The notes: a model not told the origin generated them from the sequence alone. A stretch of 10,351 nucleotides of DNA from Schlesneria sp. (GCA_025353525.1 JANXOO010001486.1:1-10351); one strand, 5' to 3'; numbered from the stretch's first letter, positions 1 to 8,183 are shown. Numbers and translations: made by a program.

Positions 1-1
1 G

Positions 2-196
2 CCGCTCAGCCTGATAGCACTCGACAACATGAAGCGGCTGGCCGAAGCAGGAGCCGTCATCCTTCCTGCGATGCCGGGGTTTTACCATGAACCCAAGTCG
101 ATCTCTGACCTCGTTGATTTTGTCGTTGCCCGAATCTGCGACCAACTTGGCGTCCATCACGAGTTGACCAAACGCTGGGGTGACGGAGGTACATAA
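2..196 (+). CDS. ubiX: Flavin prenyltransferase UbiX family, C-terminal end (5' truncated)
   Basis: The frame is open from the window edge to TAA at 194-196, giving 64 residues. They read as the C-terminus of the UbiX/Pad1 flavoprotein family: a segment with [21 protein letters not shown], then [23 protein letters not shown] and a final KRWGD. The PAMPGFY-x-P element and the closing 'lg..h...+RW' are typical of this family, which prenylates FMN with dimethylallyl phosphate to make the cofactor of UbiD-type decarboxylases. That role is family knowledge; the FMN-binding N-terminal half lies outside the window. The next gene on the same strand, gcvPB, starts 197 bp downstream and I see no functional link. 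The paralogues UbiX, Pad1 and a phenolic-acid decarboxylase subunit cannot be told apart from this fragment. Confidence 0.87.
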   Translation, partial: PLSLIALDNMKRLAEAGAVILPAMPGFYHEPKSISDLVDFVVARICDQLGVHHELTKRWGDGGT

Positions 197-249
197 TTGA
201 GTCGCAGATTGATGAAACAGTATCGGCTGATTGATCGCAAAGCGAGGCT

Positions 250-266
250 GACGCATGTACTGCGTC
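250..266 (+). other. Small perfect hairpin in the ubiX-gcvPB gap
   Basis: GACGCA at 250-255 and TGCGTC at 261-266 form a perfect 6-bp stem around a 5-nt loop (TGTAC). It lies in the 197-bp gap and has no T-tract after it, so it is not a canonical terminator. The rest of the gap (197-393) holds only a weak 37-codon reading frame from a TTG at 197, and no clear Shine-Dalgarno in front of the gcvPB ATG. It could be a leader hairpin or chance. Confidence 0.3.
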
Positions 267-393
267 GAATGCCTTCTGTGATGATACGTGCGGATTTGCG
301 GGTATGACTGTCGGCGATGTACAACTTCGGTTGATTGATGAACTGCACGCCCCGTTCCCCAACTTGAACTGATGACGAAAACCCGAAACGATT

Positions 394-1905
<1,512 letters not shown>

Positions 1906-1932
1906 TCGATTGACAGGGGCGGGGGAAGAAGT

Positions 1933-1968
1933 GGGACTGATGGGACGCATGGGACTGATGGGACCGGT
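1933..1968. repeat. 9-bp tandem repeat, four units of GGGACnnnT
   Basis: Four consecutive 9-mers read GGGACTGAT, GGGACGCAT, GGGACTGAT and GGGACCGGT, at 1933, 1942, 1951 and 1960. Units 1 and 3 are identical and the GGGAC core is invariant. The array sits 28 bp after the gcvPB stop, in non-coding sequence. The period of 9 is a multiple of 3, but no ORF on either strand here looks real. Confidence 0.8.
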
Positions 1969-2021
1969 GCGACTTGCCGTGAGTACTGTTGCGGGCAGAT
2001 GCTGATTTTATCTTTCGCTTG

Positions 2022-2048
2022 CCGTTTGACGCTGCAAACGGTTATCTT
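2022..2048 (+). terminator. Candidate terminator hairpin downstream of gcvPB
   Basis: CCGTTTG (2022-2028) and CAAACGG (2035-2041) form a perfect 7-bp stem with a 6-nt loop (ACGCTG), followed by TTATCTT. The T-tract is interrupted, so this is a moderate candidate for ending gcvPB transcription 117 nt after its stop. The rest of the gap up to 2230 holds short imprecise repeats (CCTGATCC three times at 2131-2164; GTGGCCTTT twice near 2083 and 2102) and no clear promoter. Confidence 0.45.
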
Positions 2049-2230
2049 CAGACATCCCGTCTGCTTGCAGGATCGGTCGTGCGTGGCCTTTTCTGATCAG
2101 GGTGGCCTTTCGTGTTAGGGGTGTGCATTCCTGATCCTGATCCTGGCCCCGCCCTGCCTGATCCTTTCACCGCTTTGATTGTCATAAAAAATCGTCGTTG
2201 ATCGATTCCGCGTCCGCTGAAAGGCCCGAT

Positions 2231-3163
2231 ATGCTCGCTGTCGAAGTCGAAGAGTTGCGGATTCGGTATGGGAAACTGGAAGCCGTCAAAGGAATCTCGC
2301 TCAAGATTCCGCCGGGTGAGGTCTTCGGATTTATCGGGCCGAACGGAGCTGGCAAATCGTCGACCATTCGAGTCCTCGCAACGCTGCTTCCCGAATTCCG
2401 GGGCAGCGCCCGGATTATGAATATCAGTGTTCGAGCCAGGCCGCACGAGGTCCGCGAACAGATCGGATACGTCCCCGACTTCTTCGGAGTCTACGAAGAC
2501 CTGACCGCGCGTGAGTATCTGCATTTCTTCGCTGCGGCCTACCGATTGCCCATGTCGAAACGGAAGGCGGTCGTCGACGATGTGCTGCAACTGACCGATC
2601 TGACCGGAAAGATTGATTCGCAGGTCGATTCGTTGTCCCGCGGCATGAAACAGCGATTGTCGCTGGCACGCGTCCTGTTGCACGATCCCGCCGTTTTGCT
2701 GCTCGACGAACCCGCATCGGGACTTGATCCCCGAGCCCGAATCGAAATGCGTGAACTGCTGAAAGCGCTGAAAGAGATGGGAAAAACGATCATTATTTCG
2801 AGTCACATTCTGCACGAACTGGCGCAGCTCTGTACCCGGATCGGCATCATTGAAACGGGCCGCATGGTGGCTCAGGGCTCGGTCGCCGAAATCTACCAGC
2901 GACTGGGAGTCCTTAAAATCGTCCATGTTCAGGTTGCAAACCAGTCACCCGAACTGATCGCGAAGCTGCGAAGCAAGGCCGGGGTCACCCACGTTGACGA
3001 TCAGGTCGACCGGATCTCGATCCGAATTGAAGAAGGAAAACTGGACGTGGAAGACCTGCACGACTTCATCCATGATCAAGGGGCAAGAATTCGCATGTTC
3101 CAGCCGGAAGTCATGGATATGGAAACGGCATTTATGAAGCTGACCGAAGGCCAGACCGCCTGA
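2231..3163 (+). CDS. ABC transporter ATP-binding protein (ABC-2 exporter type)
   Basis: This is a cytoplasmic ATPase subunit that would power the permease encoded next to it. Numbered from ATG 2231 (310 residues), it has Walker A GPNGAGKSS (36-44), the signature LSRGMKQR (135-142), Walker B LLLDEP (156-161), the D-loop SGLDP (163-167) and the switch histidine H192 in ISSH. Residues from about 215 on form a C-terminal extension typical of DrrA/CcmA-like export ATPases. The Q-loop position reads YVPDFFGVYEDLT, with Asp83 where many ABC ATPases have Gln; Asp or Glu also occurs here in some exporter families. I chose ATG 2231 because AAAGG (2219-2223) lies 7 nt upstream and the ABC fold begins at once; an in-frame TTG at 2198 would add 11 residues but has no ribosome binding site. 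The substrate is unknown. Confidence 0.93.
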   Translation: MLAVEVEELRIRYGKLEAVKGISLKIPPGEVFGFIGPNGAGKSSTIRVLATLLPEFRGSARIMNISVRARPHEVREQIGYVPDFFGVYEDLTAREYLHFFAAAYRLPMSKRKAVVDDVLQLTDLTGKIDSQVDSLSRGMKQRLSLARVLLHDPAVLLLDEPASGLDPRARIEMRELLKALKEMGKTIIISSHILHELAQLCTRIGIIETGRMVAQGSVAEIYQRLGVLKIVHVQVANQSPELIAKLRSKAGVTHVDDQVDRISIRIEEGKLDVEDLHDFIHDQGARIRMFQPEVMDMETAFMKLTEGQTA

Positions 3164-3241
3164 CGAAAACACCGATGAATCGTGATCTCGAGATCTTTTT
3201 CAGAAGTTTTCGCCGAGTGATCGATCAGTCTGCCAGTCTCC

Positions 3242-3260
3242 GGAAGGAGTTTTTCATTTG
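3242..3260 (+). promoter_or_regulatory. Strong Shine-Dalgarno that fixes a TTG start
   Basis: GGAAGGAG at 3242-3249 is followed after 8 nt by TTG 3258-3260, the proposed start of the permease. It is one of the clearest Shine-Dalgarno sites in the window and argues for TTG over ATG 3309. Confidence 0.7.
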
Positions 3261-5138
3261 CAATCGTCTTCGCAAACGCCAACGACCTTGGCTGCCCCGC
3301 CGTCCAGAATGCCGTTCTCGTGGTTGGGTACAGCAATCAGCAATATGGCCAGCCTGCCGTTGCTGACCAAGGAACTGATCGAGCAGTCGCACAGCAAACG
3401 AATGTACATCCTGCGCGTCTTGTACGCGGTGATTCTTTACGGCTTCGCTCTATGGCAATACGACACAATCACCAGCGGTCCGGCGGGAGGAGGATTCGTC
3501 AACCTCGGTCGTGGCCGGGAGTTCTTCACGATACTCGTCGATATTCAGAAGTATGCAATTTATCTGTTATTGCCCGCGATCACCTGCGGCGCAGTGACGG
3601 TTGAAAAAGAGAAAGACACTCTGGGTCTGCTGCTGCTGACGAAACTGGGCCCGATGACGATCGTCGTTGAAAAACTGCTCAGCCGCGTCATCGCCATGGG
3701 GACGTATCAACTCCTGTCTCTGCCGCTGTTTGCCATTGTTTACGGGATGGGGGGCGTCGAACTGTCGGGGCTGATCGCTGCGATTATCGAATTGACGGCG
3801 CTTTCCATCGCCGTCGCTTCTGTTTCGATCCTCTGTTCGACGTGGTTCCGCACGACCTCGGAAGCATTCATCATGACTTACGTTTTGGTACTATGCATCT
3901 CCGGATGCATTCAATTCGACATGGAGATATTCGGCTCGATTCAAATGCGATTCTACAATCCTTATGCAACAGCGACGCCGTCCCTGACCCAGGCCCTGAT
4001 GGCTCCGACATTGATTGCAATCCATTCATTCATCTTCAGTGGCATCTTCGTGCTGATTGCATCCCGAACGCTGTTTCGCCGCGCCTTCGTTTCGCCAAAA
4101 AATATTCTGCTGGGGATATTCCAGAGCGTCGATCGATTCTTCAACGCACTGAACGATTCGACGACAGGCGGAATCGTGCTGGTCAAGGACCGTGAAGGGT
4201 TGCCGCTGTTTCAGCCGATTTCCTGGCGAGAAACGCGAAAACGTTCGCTGGGAACATTTCGCTACCAATTCCGCATTCTGACACTGCTGCTTGCCCCGTT
4301 AATTTTTGTGATCGCAGCAGTCCTTTCAGAGGGCCGCGTCGATTTCAGCAGTCCCTTTCGCGGTTTTCCTGTCTTCTTCTGGCTTGTCGCAACGATTTGT
4401 GTGACGATACATTCGACAGGAGTGATCGCGGCCGAACGGATGCGTCAGTCGCTGGATGTGCTGCTTGTTACTCCACTGACCGCATCGGAAATCGTGTTCG
4501 AAAAACTGTCCGGGGTCCGAAGACTTATCAAGATCCTGATTGTCCCGTTTGCCGTCCTGGTCACTTTTCAGGCGATCTGGTCCGGATACGTCATGCCCGG
4601 ATCGACACTCAATCAAACAAACAACTTCTGGCTGGAACTGGTCTCCACGTCGCTGGCGCCGTTCGTGTTTATGCCCGTTCTGATGTGGGTTGGATTCCAT
4701 TTCGGGTTGCGATTGAGGTCGCAGATGCAGGCCATTCTGGCGACCGTCGCAGCAGTTCTCGTGATTTGCATGCTTCCCCTGGCCATCGCGAAATACCTGG
4801 ATGATGTGAGTCTGGCTTTTTCTCCGGGCGTTTCACGATGGAATCGTGCTCCGTTCAGCGTGTGCCTGAGTTGGATCAGCCCGTTGCGATCGATGTTTGT
4901 GACAAACAACTTCGGCATGGAAGACGATTTCAGATCTTACAACGCACCCAACGTTCCCAACGTCATCCCTGTCAAATATGAGTTGCTCCGTTGGGTTCCG
5001 CTAACAATACATTTCGGGTTTTATGGACTTGTGTTGGCCTGTTTGCGACAAAGCGCATTGAACTCGTTCTCAAAGGTCGTCAAACGTTCAGAACCGCAAA
5101 AAGAAGTACCGTCAGTGCAACGCGATGATACGACCTGA
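3258..5138 (+). CDS. ABC-2 type permease with internally duplicated halves
   Basis: This 626-residue polytopic membrane protein is the likely partner of the ATPase ending 94 bp upstream. I count about 12 hydrophobic segments, roughly at 52-66, 97-115, 145-163, 170-193, 203-219, 250-268, 338-356, 372-392, 424-442, 463-484, 492-510 and 581-599. It reads as two fused half-permeases. Each half opens with a basic segment ahead of its first helix (PLLTKELIEQ at 34-43; PISWRETRKR at 320-329), and each has the ABC-2 coupling-type motif (EKEKDTLGLLLLTKL at 116-130; AERMRQSLDVLLVTPL at 392-407) followed by a V-x-EKL element. The start is a TTG: the strong GGAAGGAG at 3242-3249 is spaced 8 nt from it, whereas the internal ATG at 3309 has no such site. 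The C-terminal tail (605-626) is short and polar. Substrate and direction cannot be read from the sequence; export is the family norm. Confidence 0.88.
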   Translation: MQSSSQTPTTLAAPPSRMPFSWLGTAISNMASLPLLTKELIEQSHSKRMYILRVLYAVILYGFALWQYDTITSGPAGGGFVNLGRGREFFTILVDIQKYAIYLLLPAITCGAVTVEKEKDTLGLLLLTKLGPMTIVVEKLLSRVIAMGTYQLLSLPLFAIVYGMGGVELSGLIAAIIELTALSIAVASVSILCSTWFRTTSEAFIMTYVLVLCISGCIQFDMEIFGSIQMRFYNPYATATPSLTQALMAPTLIAIHSFIFSGIFVLIASRTLFRRAFVSPKNILLGIFQSVDRFFNALNDSTTGGIVLVKDREGLPLFQPISWRETRKRSLGTFRYQFRILTLLLAPLIFVIAAVLSEGRVDFSSPFRGFPVFFWLVATICVTIHSTGVIAAERMRQSLDVLLVTPLTASEIVFEKLSGVRRLIKILIVPFAVLVTFQAIWSGYVMPGSTLNQTNNFWLELVSTSLAPFVFMPVLMWVGFHFGLRLRSQMQAILATVAAVLVICMLPLAIAKYLDDVSLAFSPGVSRWNRAPFSVCLSWISPLRSMFVTNNFGMEDDFRSYNAPNVPNVIPVKYELLRWVPLTIHFGFYGLVLACLRQSALNSFSKVVKRSEPQKEVPSVQRDDTT

Positions 5139-5155
5139 AAATCGCAGGCCGATTT
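5139..5155 (+). other. Weak hairpin right after the permease stop
   Basis: AAATCG (5139-5144) and CGATTT (5150-5155) form a 6-bp stem around CAGGC, directly after the TGA. The sequence that follows is CCCGG, not a T-tract, so a termination role is doubtful. Between here and the promoter at 5459 I see only an isolated TATAAT (5236-5241) without a matching -35 box, and no convincing ORF. Confidence 0.25.
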
Positions 5156-5458
5156 CCCGGTCGCTTCGCCGTCCTTAAGACCATTCTGTCAGCCCAAAAT
5201 CCCAAATCCTCGCCCGCAGCGCCCCTGAGAATCGCTATAATTCCTGTGCGTGGTAAAATCGAAAGTGACGGCGGCGAAAAGATTCGTTTTTGCCAGGAAA
5301 AATCGGTGATCGCTTTGAGGATCGGCACGACGACGATATCGATCCTGACTCCGTTTCAACGATTTCGCGGTTTTTGAACGCACGATCACGTCAGGATGGG
5401 CAATTCCTGCGGCGGGAAACGCCGATCTGAAATGTATCGACGAAAGTTTCACTGGTTT

Positions 5459-5487
5459 TTGCTCCATTGGTGTTGTCAAGATATGAT
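5459..5487 (+). promoter_or_regulatory. Candidate sigma-70-type promoter of the HTH gene
   Basis: TTGCTC (5459-5464, 3 of 6 to consensus) and TATGAT (5482-5487, 5 of 6) are separated by exactly 17 bp, which would put a start site near 5494, about 60 nt before ATG 5555. The -35 match is weak and planctomycete promoters are poorly defined, so this is only a candidate. Its interest lies in the inverted repeat that begins 2 bp after the -10 box. Confidence 0.35.
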
Positions 5488-5488
5488 T

Positions 5489-5517
5489 GAACTGCCGCGG
5501 TCGTTTGCTGGCAGTTC
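5489..5517. promoter_or_regulatory. Perfect 8-bp inverted repeat, candidate operator or leader hairpin
   Basis: GAACTGCC (5489-5496) and GGCAGTTC (5510-5517) are perfect inverted copies separated by 13 bp. The half-sites start 21 bp apart, about two helical turns, so a dimeric protein could contact both on one DNA face. The element overlaps the inferred transcription start and ends 37 bp before the ATG of the HTH gene. As RNA it would form an 8-bp stem with a 13-nt loop; there is no T-tract, so a terminator is unlikely. Confidence 0.5.
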
Positions 5518-5554
5518 GTCGAAACGGTTTTCGGTTCCGAGCGGAGAATAAGAA

Positions 5555-7366
5555 ATGGCCCCGAACAAAAAGTATTTGAGCCTCGAAGAAGCGGCCGCTC
5601 TGCTCGGAATCAAGGTCGACGAGTTGGTGCGATTCCGCGAAAAGGGAGACGTGCGCGGATTTGCCGATCGTGGAACGTGGAAGTTCAAGGCCGACGATGT
5701 CGCTGAATTTCGACGGCGTCGCCAGCCCGATTCGGACCCCGACTTGCCGATCATGGACGATTTTGGCGACGACGAAAACGACGATCCCGGACGTCAGGCG
5801 ACCGTGATTCGCAAAGGTGGCGGAGCGAAATCCGATAGCGATGTCCGACTGATGTCGTCCGATGGAAATAAAACGAACCGGCTCACGGGAAGCAGTGGCG
5901 AAGTTCCCACGCTCGATCCAGGTCAGTCGGATAGCGACGTTCGTCTGATCGAACCCGCAAAGAAGCCGAAAAAAGGAAGCGACAGCGATGTCACTCTTGT
6001 GAAGCCGAAACTGGCGTCGAAGTCGGATTCCGACAGCGATGTCAAAATGATCGATCTGCCCCTGTCGGCCCCCGACTCGGACAGCGATGTGATGCTGTCA
6101 GACCCGCGTGGTTCGAAGCTCGATTCCGACAGCGACGTTCGTCTGTCTCCCCTATCCGGCAGCGATAGCGACGTGAAGCTGATCGGGCCAGGAGCTAAGG
6201 GCTTGAAGCGCGGCAGCGACAGTGATGTCACTCTGCTTTCCAGGAAGAAAGCCCGGGACGATGTCAATGCGAAGACGCACGACATGGGGCCGCTGGTCCC
6301 CGTCAAGGGGGGGAGCGACCTCATTCCGGGTAGTTCTCGCGATCGCGGATCAGCGCTGGCTGACGACGATGATTCATCGATCACTCTTGCCGGTGACAGC
6401 GGAATTCAACTTGCGGGCGACAGCGGAATCCGGTTGGCAAGTGATAGCGGAAACCGGTTGGGAAGCGATAGCGCAAGCCGGTTGGGTGGCGACAGTGGAA
6501 TTCGACTCGATACTGAAAGTGGAATCCGGCTCGGTACCAGTAGCGGTATCCGGATCGATGGCGACAGCGGAATTCGGCTGGCCGATGACAGCGGCGTCGA
6601 ACTAAGGCGACCGACCGACAGCGGAATTTCGCTGGAGGGTCCCGACAGTGATATCCGGTTGGCAGACAGCGGTATTAACTTTGGTGGCGACAGCGGAATC
6701 AATCTGATGGCCGATAGCAGCAGCAAGAAGCTGCGTGGCGGCAGCAGCAAGAAACTCAAAGGATCGGCTCAAGCGCAGGAAGACGACCTGGACATGACCT
6801 CGCCGATGCTTCTGTCAAGCCTCGACGAGGACGACGATCTCGGCCACACGTCTCCCCTGCTGGCCGCATCGAATATATCCGATCCCGAGATGTTCGATGG
6901 CAGCGATACTTCTGAAATGCAATCGCTAGGCGATTCGGGGCAGAACGTCGTGATGTTCGACGACGAAGATGAAGATTCAACTCCCGCTGCAAAGAAGCCG
7001 AGACAACGAACGGTCGAAGAGAGCATTTTCGAGATGGACGAAGCCGGAGACGAACTGGAAGTCTCTGACGACGATCTTAGCGGCGGCGAGCACGAAATCG
7101 ACGACCTGGCCTTCGATGACGACGAGGATTCACAGGACGAAAGCTTTACAACAGGAACCAGCCAACTCGGGTACGGCACCGCTCAGAAATTTACGGTCGC
7201 ACAGGAAGCTGAATGGAGTGCGGGATTCTTTTCCCTGCTGCTGGCGTCGGTGTGCGTGATGATTTTCGGATCGCTGATGTCGGCTGATATGCTGCGAACC
7301 GTTTGGGCAGACGGTTCGGCCGTCAACCATGGATTTGCAGGATTAATGGGCGGACTGTGGAAGTAG
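5555..7366 (+). CDS. Membrane-anchored excisionase-type HTH protein with S/D repeats
   Basis: The 603 residues fall into four parts. Residues 7-57 are a winged-helix HTH of the excisionase/MerR-like type (YLSLEEAAALLGIKVDELVR, then a basic ADDVAEFRRRR). Residues 93-227 hold eight SDSDV-x-L/M units spaced by Lys/Pro-rich linkers. Residues 281-384 hold about 13 DSGI-x-L-like units, the first nine at an exact 8-residue period. Residues 405-550 are a strongly acidic, disordered-looking tether with TSPML/TSPLL motifs. One transmembrane helix (about 557-576) follows, with a short C-terminal tail. No signal peptide is visible, so the HTH head should lie in the cytoplasm and the last ~27 residues across the membrane. 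GGAG (5543-5546), 8 nt before ATG 5555, supports the start. Function is unknown: a membrane-tethered DNA-binding or scaffold protein is an inference. The gene is convergent with the one at 7521-8057. Confidence 0.9.
   Translation: MAPNKKYLSLEEAAALLGIKVDELVRFREKGDVRGFADRGTWKFKADDVAEFRRRRQPDSDPDLPIMDDFGDDENDDPGRQATVIRKGGGAKSDSDVRLMSSDGNKTNRLTGSSGEVPTLDPGQSDSDVRLIEPAKKPKKGSDSDVTLVKPKLASKSDSDSDVKMIDLPLSAPDSDSDVMLSDPRGSKLDSDSDVRLSPLSGSDSDVKLIGPGAKGLKRGSDSDVTLLSRKKARDDVNAKTHDMGPLVPVKGGSDLIPGSSRDRGSALADDDDSSITLAGDSGIQLAGDSGIRLASDSGNRLGSDSASRLGGDSGIRLDTESGIRLGTSSGIRIDGDSGIRLADDSGVELRRPTDSGISLEGPDSDIRLADSGINFGGDSGINLMADSSSKKLRGGSSKKLKGSAQAQEDDLDMTSPMLLSSLDEDDDLGHTSPLLAASNISDPEMFDGSDTSEMQSLGDSGQNVVMFDDEDEDSTPAAKKPRQRTVEESIFEMDEAGDELEVSDDDLSGGEHEIDDLAFDDDEDSQDESFTTGTSQLGYGTAQKFTVAQEAEWSAGFFSLLLASVCVMIFGSLMSADMLRTVWADGSAVNHGFAGLMGGLWK
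5831..6235 (+). repeat. Coding repeat family 1: eight SDSDV-x-L/M units
   Basis: The units encode SDSDVRL, SDSDVRL, SDSDVTL, SDSDVKM, SDSDVML, SDSDVRL, SDSDVKL and SDSDVTL, at residues 93, 125, 142, 159, 175, 191, 203 and 221. Spacing is irregular (12 to 32 residues). Codons for the same residue differ between units (TCG/AGC/TCC for Ser, GAT/GAC for Asp), so the motif looks kept by selection on protein rather than by recent DNA duplication. Confidence 0.9.
6395..6706 (+). repeat. Coding repeat family 2: DSGI-x-L units with a 24-bp period
   Basis: Units at residues 281, 289, 297, 305, 313, 321, 329, 337 and 345 are exactly 8 residues (24 bp) apart; looser units follow at 355, 364, 371 and 379. 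The consensus is D-S-G-I-R-L followed by two small or acidic residues. Variants include DSGNRL (297) and DSASRL (305). Two SSKKL-like units (388-392 and 397-401) close the region. DNA similarity between units is higher than in family 1, suggesting later expansion by tandem duplication. Confidence 0.9.
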
Positions 7367-7418
7367 TCGACTGTGAATTTATATTACTCGCGGTCCAGAT
7401 TGAGTCTTCGTTTGTGAG

Positions 7419-7457
7419 TCCGCTTCCGCGTTCGAAGCGGAACCGCCGTCACTGCGG
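7419..7457. terminator. Hairpin pair between convergent genes, possible terminator
   Basis: TCCGCTTC (7419-7426) and GAAGCGGA (7434-7441) form a perfect 8-bp stem with a 7-nt loop. A smaller GCCG/CGGC hairpin follows at 7444-7457. They lie in the 154-bp gap between the converging stop codons at 7366 and 7521, where a shared terminator is expected, but neither side carries a long T-tract. Confidence 0.35.
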
Positions 7458-7520
7458 CAGTTTCCAGGTGTCGCTGGATTTCTCAATGGCCTCAAACCAG
7501 ACAACGCGGGGTATCATCGA

Positions 7521-8057
7521 CTACGGCAGAAACCCCTTTTCACGCAATTCCTGGATGTTGTCCGGAACGCTTTGCATAATCCGTTCTGACGCATATCGCA
7601 GGACGGCGAACCCGGCCAAAGACGCAGGCGCTGTCAGGATGGCGACGCGGTCTTCGTCGTCGGAATCGAGTTGTTTGGTGACTTTGGCAATCAATTCTTC
7701 GACACTTTCGCTGACGACCCGCTTGTCGCCCGAATGATTCCGCAGCTTCAGATTCGAAAACGACGCTGTGCGAGCCATAACGAATTGCGCCAAGTCGTTA
7801 TCTTCTGCGTCTTCGAAGAAATCCTGGAATTCGGGATGATCGCTGTCAGGAGTGATAATCATCGGGCGCGTGATTTTCACGTTCCCGCGAACAACGCTGA
7901 TTGCCTGATCGTCTTTTGGCCCCGACAGGATCAGAAAGTAGGGCAAATCCGTTTCACCAAATGTGAACAGCGAATACCGCACTCCGCGAACGATTTTGAC
8001 TGCGTCCCACGACGCCCGAAACCGGCGTTCGTTAGCAAAACCATCAAGCGGAAACAC
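7521..8057 (-). CDS. Conserved hypothetical protein, planctomycete-type
   Basis: This is a 178-residue soluble protein with no signal peptide or membrane helix. I do not recognise a named domain, but the start (MFPLDGF) and C-terminus (AGFAVLRYASERI, then PDNIQELREKGFLP) match a conserved hypothetical I associate with planctomycetes from memory. The N-terminal half looks beta-rich (VRYSLFTFG, LPYFLILSG, VKITRPMIITPDSD); the middle is acidic (FFEDAEDNDLAQ). The start is GTG at 8055-8057: on the minus strand AGGAG (plus-strand CTCCT at 8065-8069) lies 7 nt upstream. A longer frame from TTG at 8087 would place this ribosome binding site inside the gene, so I reject it. Function is unknown. It is divergent from the small basic-protein gene, with 187 bp between the starts. 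Confidence 0.82.
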   Translation of the reverse strand: MFPLDGFANERRFRASWDAVKIVRGVRYSLFTFGETDLPYFLILSGPKDDQAISVVRGNVKITRPMIITPDSDHPEFQDFFEDAEDNDLAQFVMARTASFSNLKLRNHSGDKRVVSESVEELIAKVTKQLDSDDEDRVAILTAPASLAGFAVLRYASERIMQSVPDNIQELREKGFLP

Positions 8058-8136
8058 TCGGCCTCTCCTCAAACAATCCGGAAGCAATCAACTGGTGCCA
8101 GCTGGCCACAGTATGTGCAAACTGGTTACGATTTAC

Positions 8137-8142
8137 ATTGTA
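8137..8142 (-). promoter_or_regulatory. Candidate -10 box for the divergent hypothetical gene
   Basis: On the minus strand this reads TACAAT (5 of 6 to TATAAT), about 80 nt before the GTG start at 8057. No good -35 box stands 16-18 bp upstream of it, so the call is weak. Confidence 0.28.
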
Positions 8143-8154
8143 GCGACTTCATCA

Positions 8155-8183
8155 TTGCAGGGAACGGTAATGCCTGCTATCGT
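8155..8183 (+). promoter_or_regulatory. Candidate extended -10 promoter for the 28-residue basic protein
   Basis: TTGCAG (8155-8160) and TATCGT (8178-8183) are separated by 17 bp, and TGC directly before the -10 box gives an extended -10. Start would be near 8190, leaving a leader of about 55 nt before ATG 8245. The hexamer matches are only 3 and 4 of 6. Confidence 0.3.

Noticed and set aside
2048..2926. 292-residue minus-strand ORF over the ABC ATPase
   Set aside because: Antisense to Walker A, signature and Walker B of a certain gene; low-quality Arg/Asp/Ser-rich translation.
3175..3366. 63-residue plus-strand ORF between ATPase and permease
   Set aside because: No ribosome binding site, overlaps the well-supported permease start in another frame, Arg/Trp-rich nonsense-like end.
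5236..5241. Perfect TATAAT in the 5139-5554 gap
   Set aside because: The hexamers at -35 spacing (CCCGCA, CCGCAG, GCCCGC) do not resemble TTGACA, and no TG extension is present; probably chance.
5189..5479. 96-residue minus-strand ORF in the gap before the HTH gene
   Set aside because: No ribosome binding site or recognisable motif, and it overlaps the candidate promoter region; likely random.
5831..6706. CRISPR-like or mobile repeat reading of the S/D region
   Set aside because: The repeats are in frame, vary synonymously and encode a consistent motif inside one long ORF with its own ribosome binding site.
5923..7179. Three minus-strand Ser/Leu/Arg-rich ORFs over the S/D repeats
   Set aside because: They are reverse-complement images of the SDSDV and DSGI codons (giving TSLSES- and RIPLS-type repeats), not independent genes.
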